DNA from: Micromussa lordhowensis
Taxonomy: Eukaryota; Cnidaria; Anthozoa; Scleractinia; Lobophylliidae
DNA length: 64,000 bases
Reading direction: 5' to 3'
Assembly (NCBI GenBank): GCA_964020085.1
Contig: OZ026604.1
Span: 22,263,732 to 22,327,731, forward strand
The position numbers were made by a program, and so were the translations under genes. The stretch's first letter is position 1, and each line of letters begins with the position of its first letter. This document shows positions 58,501-64,000 of this stretch, in pieces. Below the pieces are notes generated by a model. That model saw only the letters and a list, made by a program, of their open reading frames with translations. It did no database searches and was not told the DNA's origin.

Positions 58501-59455
58501 ACACGTATCACAGAAATCAAATTTGAAAAATGAAGGCTCGACTTTTCAAGATGCGAAAACACAACATAGCTCCTTTAACTTACCTCAAAATGCAAATTTG
58601 TAGTCTTCTATCCATGGCATTTTGCAGAGTAAACATCCCACAAACAGTGTCTTTTTGCCAGCAGCTCAGCAGGAATATTAAAAAAATTGTCCAATTCAAT
58701 AATATTGAATTTTTTTCAATGCTGTTGTGTACATTGTAGGAGAGAGAGTTTCTCACACTAGTAACAGTGTCCTCCATTCCGCCTGTCACTTGTTATGGGT
58801 CAGGAGCAACTGTGGAAGCCTCGCGCGAGGAGGCTGCAAGCAATGCCTTAAAACCATTACTTCAGCTGGGCTTGGATCGCACTAACAAGCTTAAATCCTT
58901 TGAGGAAAGCCAAGCTTCTTTGCAAGGTACATTTTGTTTTAAACTTTGGAGTAATTCCATTGCACACCCTACATGTATATGTACAACCTGGGAGGTACAG
59001 TGGCCTCATGGTGTTTAGTGCGTTTGACTCCGGACTGAGTGGTCCGGGTTCAAATCCTGGCTGGGGACATTGTGTTGTGTTCTTGGGCTACATGTAGATA
59101 TTTAACTCTCACGGTTCCTCTCTCCACCCTGGTGTATAAATGGGTACCGTCAAATTTAATGCTGGGGGTAACCCTGCAATGGACTAGCATCCCATCCAGG
59201 GATGCTAGTCCATTAGAGTAGAAATACTTCAAGTTGCTTCATGCTACAGAAACTGGGATGAGCTCTGGTCTGATGGACCACTTGGCTTGTATGCAGACTT
59301 TACCTCTTTTTACACCCTGTAATTCCTTGTTACAATTTTAGTGATCTCTTCTTGATGCTGTTTTTACAGGTGGTATTAAAACTCCACCATCTGCCACTAA
59401 TGATGTCACTGCCAGTGATGAAGGAGGAAGAGAGGGCCAACCAAAGAAAGATTAA
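55524..59455 (+). CDS. STAU: Staufen, double-stranded RNA-binding protein (657 aa, five dsRBDs)
   Basis: Binds structured RNA for mRNA localisation, translation control and decay, in cytoplasmic granules. Five exons join in frame: 55524-56867, 57381-57590, 58119-58265, 58740-58926, 59370-59455 (TAA). dsRBD1 about 3-70 (KTPVSLMNELAKANKMNPEY, GPAHKRTFTVQLTLGE); dsRBD2 about 88-217, split by a 60-residue Pro/His/Gln-rich loop (about 115-178); dsRBD3 about 260-332 (GPPHMKCFVVSVTVG, KKKDAKLEAAKKMLEEL); dsRBD4 about 366-435; a KPGLLPMVPELAKQTRSDMM linker; dsRBD5 about 543-612, spanning exons 3 and 4. The KKxAK...A helix of RNA contact is visible in domains 2, 3 and 4. The insertion in dsRBD2 recalls Drosophila Staufen. 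Four domains sit in one 1,344-nt exon, unlike the many-exon vertebrate genes. AATAAA at 59613-59618 is a likely poly(A) signal. Confidence 0.95.
56967..57348. mobile_element. MITE in Staufen intron 1, CAGTGAAACCTGT ends
   Basis: Terminal inverted repeats CAGTGAAACCTGTGTTGAGT / CTTAAGACAGGTTTCACTG; interior lacks coding sequence. TA follows the right end (57349-57350), TG precedes the left. pogo/Tc1-mariner-like. It begins 100 bp after the exon 1 donor. Confidence 0.75.
58991..59305 (+). mobile_element. tRNA-derived SINE copy in Staufen intron 4
   Basis: Box A region AGTGGCCTCATGG, box B GGTTCAAATCC, then TTGTGTTGTGTTCTTGGGCT, GGTGTATAAATGGGTACC and tail TTGGCTTGTATGCAGACTTT. It carries a local palindrome at 59178-59214 that the other copies lack. 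Confidence 0.82.
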
Positions 59456-59612
59456 CAGTGGCCTTCAACAAATGAAATGCTGAGAAAGTTATGGGATGAA
59501 TTGTTATGAAGTTTTTAATTTGGAGGTGTTTCTCAAATTAAAAGTAGTGTTTAGTGGTCTCGTAAAAGAAGTGGCTAAAATTACCACATACACTAACAGC
59601 TGTCTACTGTAG

Positions 59613-59618
59613 AATAAA
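59613..59618 (+). terminator. Putative Staufen polyadenylation signal
   Basis: AATAAA 157 bp after the stop codon. A second AATAAA in the 3' flank lies near 62148. Confidence 0.45.
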
Positions 59619-62600
59619 GGAAGTGGTTTCTTCTATACAACCTATTCTGAACTTTGGAATATGGTGGTATACTTAATGCAGGATTTGTTTAACAGCCAGA
59701 GGAGGCAGGGGGACTAGAAAACTAATCGGAATTTTCTGGAAAATTTTCCTGACCAGGAAGAATATGAAAATTAAAGTCTAAAGTTATTGTTGTGTTAGAA
59801 AAGTTTGAAACTCTATCCAGGCCACACCAAGCTCTTAGTTTAATTTCCTAAATTTTTTTTACATTCCTATTGTATGATTTCTTTCTCAATGTTGAGCTTG
59901 GGAAAAGAAAACAGGTTGGATGGAGCATGGGCGAAGTTTCAAAACAGTGGTAACGCATATCTTCTTCAGTTTGTACAGATTCTTTTCTCTGGTCTGCATA
60001 TATCTATATATATATATTGATAATAACATACTGTATAATATATTATTATTTATTGACAAATTCTTGGTTATGACAGATGGAATTTTGTTTTAAGGTCAGG
60101 GAAAAGTCAGGGACTTTTGTAGAATCCTAACTTGGTCATCAAAGTAGTCAGGGAATTCTATTTTACAGTTTGCAAGTTTTGATGGGTGTTGATGAGAATG
60201 GCCAGCTTATTCAGGGCTCCATTCTCACTTGCCTTATGGGCAAGAGTCCAGGCAAGTTGTCTGCCAACTAAATCAAAACAAACGTAAACCATGACTTGCA
60301 CAGGGTAAGCAAAACTTGAGAGCTGCCTGTCTGAAGGGCAAGCTGGGATTCAGTTTTTTTTTCTAGTCCTGTTATTGTGCAAAATTAATTGAAACAAATT
60401 TCAAGTGTAAATTTGCTGCTTTTCCATTTGGTACAGCAATTTAGCAAGGAAAACCTTCTTTTCGGGTCAGTTGACAGTTGAAGCATTTTTGTTTTCCACC
60501 TGGGTAACAACCATGAATTGATTGTCTTCTACTATTGCACCAAGATACCTTCCTAGTGAGTGACTGTTGTACAAATTCTTTACACTGGTCTCTGTACATT
60601 GTTATAATGTTAGTTGGGAGAATTGTTTTATGCATCAAGACAATGCCTGTGAGGCAACTGAGGAGACCACTTCCTTTACTCTGTTATCATGCGCATAAGC
60701 TGTAGTGTTGATATTTTTAATGGAAAATTAAATTGAGATTCAAAAAAAGATTAGGCTGCATTGGTCTAAATTCCGAATATGATGTTGATTGCTGATCAAC
60801 TGGCATTCTTTAAAACAGCCATGGCCATCACTACCCTGTTCCATTGCTGCTAATGGTGGCCTTTCTGAGTGCAGTAGATTGAATATTTGCTAAGTCCTAA
60901 ATCACCCAGTGTTCGTGTAAGTAGCAGTTGTAAAGCATTATTTAAGTATTTACATATGCCTCGGTTGCTTTTTAATAAAAGAGTAAGGACTGATGATAGA
61001 TTGTAGCCTGAAATGTCCATCACCTCCCACTCTTAAGCCTAATCCCTCAGCAAGAGATGGCTATTTAGAGTGATATCTTACTTCAATATCAGTTACTGAT
61101 GGAAGCAAAGTGACTGGTGAGGCATACATCACTTGACCCATTACAATTTCTCATCAACACTTCCAAATTGCATCATAATCCACTGCTAAGCATGCTTATT
61201 ACTTCATGCATAGTTATTAAGGGATCGAGTTGTCAGATTATTTGTGTATGCAAATTACTTAAAAAGCTAACAATTTTATTTATGTCCAACCAGATTCGTA
61301 ATGTGTCTGGCCAACAGAGAGATTTAAAAGGACGCAATGTCCTGCTATGTAGTAAAAATTATTTCCAGTGCTGGGTTACTACGGTAGTTTAAACATGTAT
61401 CAAGAGAAGGTTGTGCAAATTTATCAGAGTGGCACATGCGGAAAGAAGTTTATTTCTACCAAGGGAGTTAGATTTATTAAGAAGGCGTTGAGGAGTTTTA
61501 CCAGCTGTGGGGCCTGGGAAAGAAGGACATGTTGTAGATCTGGAAGCTATTACCTACTTAGCGACAAAGTAAAGAAATTTCTGCCTGTTTCAGTTCTTGA
61601 TTTAGGCTAAGTGATGTCTGTTAGTGATTTTAAGGACATGCACTAATCTTGTACATGTTGTATCAGGAAACTAAAACAAGTCTCTTTAAAGTAGTCACTG
61701 AAACCTCAAGAAACAGCGGTTAATATCCAATCCTGTAATACTTCTAAAAAAATTAAGAACAGCCATAAATATATCATGCTTTGTTTTACTGTCCTGTCAT
61801 TAGCCATCATTGTCTAATTGGATCTAAGATCAGTACATGCCAGCTCTACTGCTTGGCTTTGTAAGTGATGAACCAAATGTTGTAAGCTAAAATATTACAG
61901 AAGTGTAGCAGTTCTCGTAAGCTGCTATTGTTTGATTATTGTAGCAGCTGTTGTTTTGTGGTTAGGATTATTGTTTGTTCTGTTGTCCACTCAAAGCTTA
62001 TCAAGCTATTCGTGTGAGCTACCTTACGAGAGCTGCTACCTGACCCAAATATTAACAGTTATACTAATTTGTAAATCTGTGCAATTATTGAAGCAACAGT
62101 ATTCATAATACAAGTTCCTTGGTTGCATTGTTTATTAATAAAATGTCAACATCAATGGCAGGATTTGCTTTGTTTAGCAAATTTCTAGTTTGAGGTTTCA
62201 TTTTTGCAGTTCCTTTCGACCTAAATTTAAATATGAGTAATCAAATGATGATGACTGAAATTAGGAAATATTTTCATGTGTGCTTTGTCAAAATTCTAAT
62301 AACTTTTTGAGCCTCTAGGTGAAGGAAATATTATTAGAATTTTGACAAAATGCAAGGGAAACTGTCTCCTAATTCCATGAGTATACTATTTGATTACCTT
62401 TTAATATCATGCGTAACAAACTTATGCTTACAATCATGGGTTTGTTGGACTTGTTCATTGTATCAAGAAATTTAGGGTGGCTCTAAACCCTCTGTATAGA
62501 ATTTTTAATGTCGCCAAAAGTTGCGTCTTTCCATGCTTGTCAAAATTTCATAATATAAAAAAATTCACCTTGCCGTTTTTTAATTATAAGCCCATAAAGC

Positions 62601-63225
62601 TGTAATTAAGGGTATTTTTAGCAGGTCATACTGTTGCTATGGTAACCTAATGTGTCACAAAAATGACAACATGTTCACCATTGATTGGACCGTTTTTTGA
62701 TGCCATGATTGTAGCATCAAGTGTTAAAAAAGTGGCTATAATGACCCATCAAAATCTGAATGATGGAAACTGTTTTGAGCCATCTTAATACAAGTTCTAT
62801 CAAATTGAGAAATGACATCTCGGGGAAAAAAAATCTGAGTTGCAGATGGGATTTGAACCCATGAATGAGAAAGTTATGAAAACATCTCTCCATACACTTT
62901 GACTTAGTTACTTGTTCTAAAGAAAACTGATGTGAAATTTCCAACTTTATGGTCCTGGAGTTTTTTTTATACCCTCCTGAAATTTCCTAATCTACTTGTA
63001 ATACAAACCCTGGCTCATTCAACATGAATTACCAGTTTCCCTGTGTAAGTTAATAATGGTTGCTGGTACAAGTAATATTGTATAGCCAGGGTTTGATGCC
63101 AGAATTGTCAGTTGGCTCCCACCCTCTGTTCAACTCATTGGGTGAGAGACTCTTGAGGGAAGCTCCCACCAGGGAATCTGCCAGAGGTCAGTAGCTGACT
63201 GGAATATTTCATGCCTAGTACAGTC
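59619..63225. other. Downstream of Staufen, no gene seen
   Basis: Possibly extended 3' UTR, then intergenic. Open frames at 61117-61392 and 61368-61610 show no domains. A (TA)n run lies near 60002-60020. An inverted pair AAAATTCTAATAA / TTATTAGAATTTTG lies at 62289-62346. Confidence 0.35.
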
Positions 63226-63407
63226 AAGACTTCCATTAACATTTTTAGCAGGAAGGCAACCAGTTTTCACAGGTGGGCAAAACTATTTGATTGAACTTCT
63301 TTGAAAGAAAAACGTTCTGCTAAATGATTGAGCCAGCCAGGCAAATCATCCTCCCAGCCAGTCAATTTGCTAGGTAACCAGGCCTTAATTCATGAAGCCC
63401 CTGCACA
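63226..63407. repeat. Diverged copy of the repeat at 16856-16972
   Basis: Shares TTAACATTTTTAGCAGGAAG, CAACCAGTTTTCACAGG, AGCCAGTCAATTTGCTAGG and CATGAAGCCCCTGCA-type wording with 16856-16972. Confidence 0.55.
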
Positions 63408-64000
63408 GTGGGTTTAACTGGAGATATTGAGAGAGGATCCCAAGACCTAAGTTCAGATAATTATTTGTAAAGACCAACTTCTTTTGTACTTACTTCCCCA
63501 CTGCTGAGGTTGTGGTGAAGACCGGGAGAGTTCAGTTGAACGGGACTAAGACAAAAGTGACGATGAAAATTATGAGACTTCACAAAACAGTTGTGATCCT
63601 TTATTTCAAGCTGACAGCGTAATAATGCTTGCATTGCATATTTACAACGTATGTAATTAAGGTAGAAAATGTTTTCACAGTCATTGGCTGTTCGGCCCAC
63701 TTGCATTACCTAGTTTAGAACAACAGACAACAAGCTTGGGCCACAGTGAAGCCTGTTGTCTTTGCAAAGCAAAAACTATTAGCTGCTGAAAATAATCATA
63801 GCTAAGTGGTTCTTACTTAGTTCTTCCCTCCCTTGCAAGACTTCACTTTTTTAATAAAAGTGAATCACAATTTCTAAGAGATGGGAGTCATTAGAATCTA
63901 CCAACCCCCAGTCTCCTTTCTACACTGCAGGGTAATCTGTATTGGGCCACAGCCAGCAAGAGAGCCCTGTAATATTGGATTGATATTTACAAACCAAATG
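63408..64000. other. Right edge, nothing recognised
   Basis: An 81-codon minus frame (63461-63706) has no recognisable motif. No repeat structure noted. Confidence 0.3.

Noticed and set aside
58985..59060. tRNA gene
   Set aside because: The tRNA-like head is followed by the shared SINE body; the arms do not form a full cloverleaf.
62850..62875. tRNA-like box B (GGGATTTGAACCCAT)
   Set aside because: No box A or foldable tRNA around it; probably chance or a SINE scrap.

Overview
The window is nuclear DNA from an animal, most likely a cnidarian and probably an anthozoan such as a stony coral. Genes are split by canonical GT-AG introns, the non-coding DNA is AT-rich, and small foldback elements, tRNA-derived SINEs and Penelope-like retroelement (PLE) remnants are frequent. 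The protein set (TCF/LEF with a C-clamp, VTI1A, ABHD3, Staufen, CRIP) is metazoan. The species call is inference; no organelle, bacterial or viral gene was seen.

Layout: 1-5866 carries two tandem minus-strand genes for CRIP-type single-LIM-domain proteins. The first is cut by the left edge; the second is complete (75 aa), with a palindromic PLE remnant beside its 3' end. 5867-12051 has no recognised gene. 12052-22347 (minus) is a complete seven-exon TCF/LEF gene, the nuclear effector of Wnt/beta-catenin signalling, with the beta-catenin-binding N-terminus, HMG box and C-clamp each readable. 22348-37133 is about 14.8 kb without a recognised gene. It is rich in palindromes and repeats and includes two PLE insertions with 11- and 13-bp target-site duplications.

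37134-40573 (minus) is an eight-exon VTI1A Qb-SNARE gene (217 aa). 40811-51436 (plus) is a nine-exon ABHD3-like alpha/beta-hydrolase gene (410 aa). The two are head to head with 237 bp between start codons, so they probably share a bidirectional promoter. 55524-59455 (plus) is a five-exon Staufen gene (657 aa, five double-stranded-RNA-binding domains), four of whose domains sit in one 1.3-kb exon. 59456-64000 is its 3' flank with no further recognised gene.

The genes form no operon or shared pathway (signalling, membrane fusion, lipid hydrolysis, RNA transport); this is ordinary metazoan neighbourhood. I did not find a clearly new gene system. The strongest unusual signals are in the repeats: PLE tails with a hammerhead-ribozyme-like core, a long-TIR element with a 9-bp target duplication, a MITE nested in a MITE, and a transposon that supplies an in-frame stop codon in the first Staufen intron. 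All exon joins were worked out by eye from splice signals, reading-frame phase and recall of the protein families.
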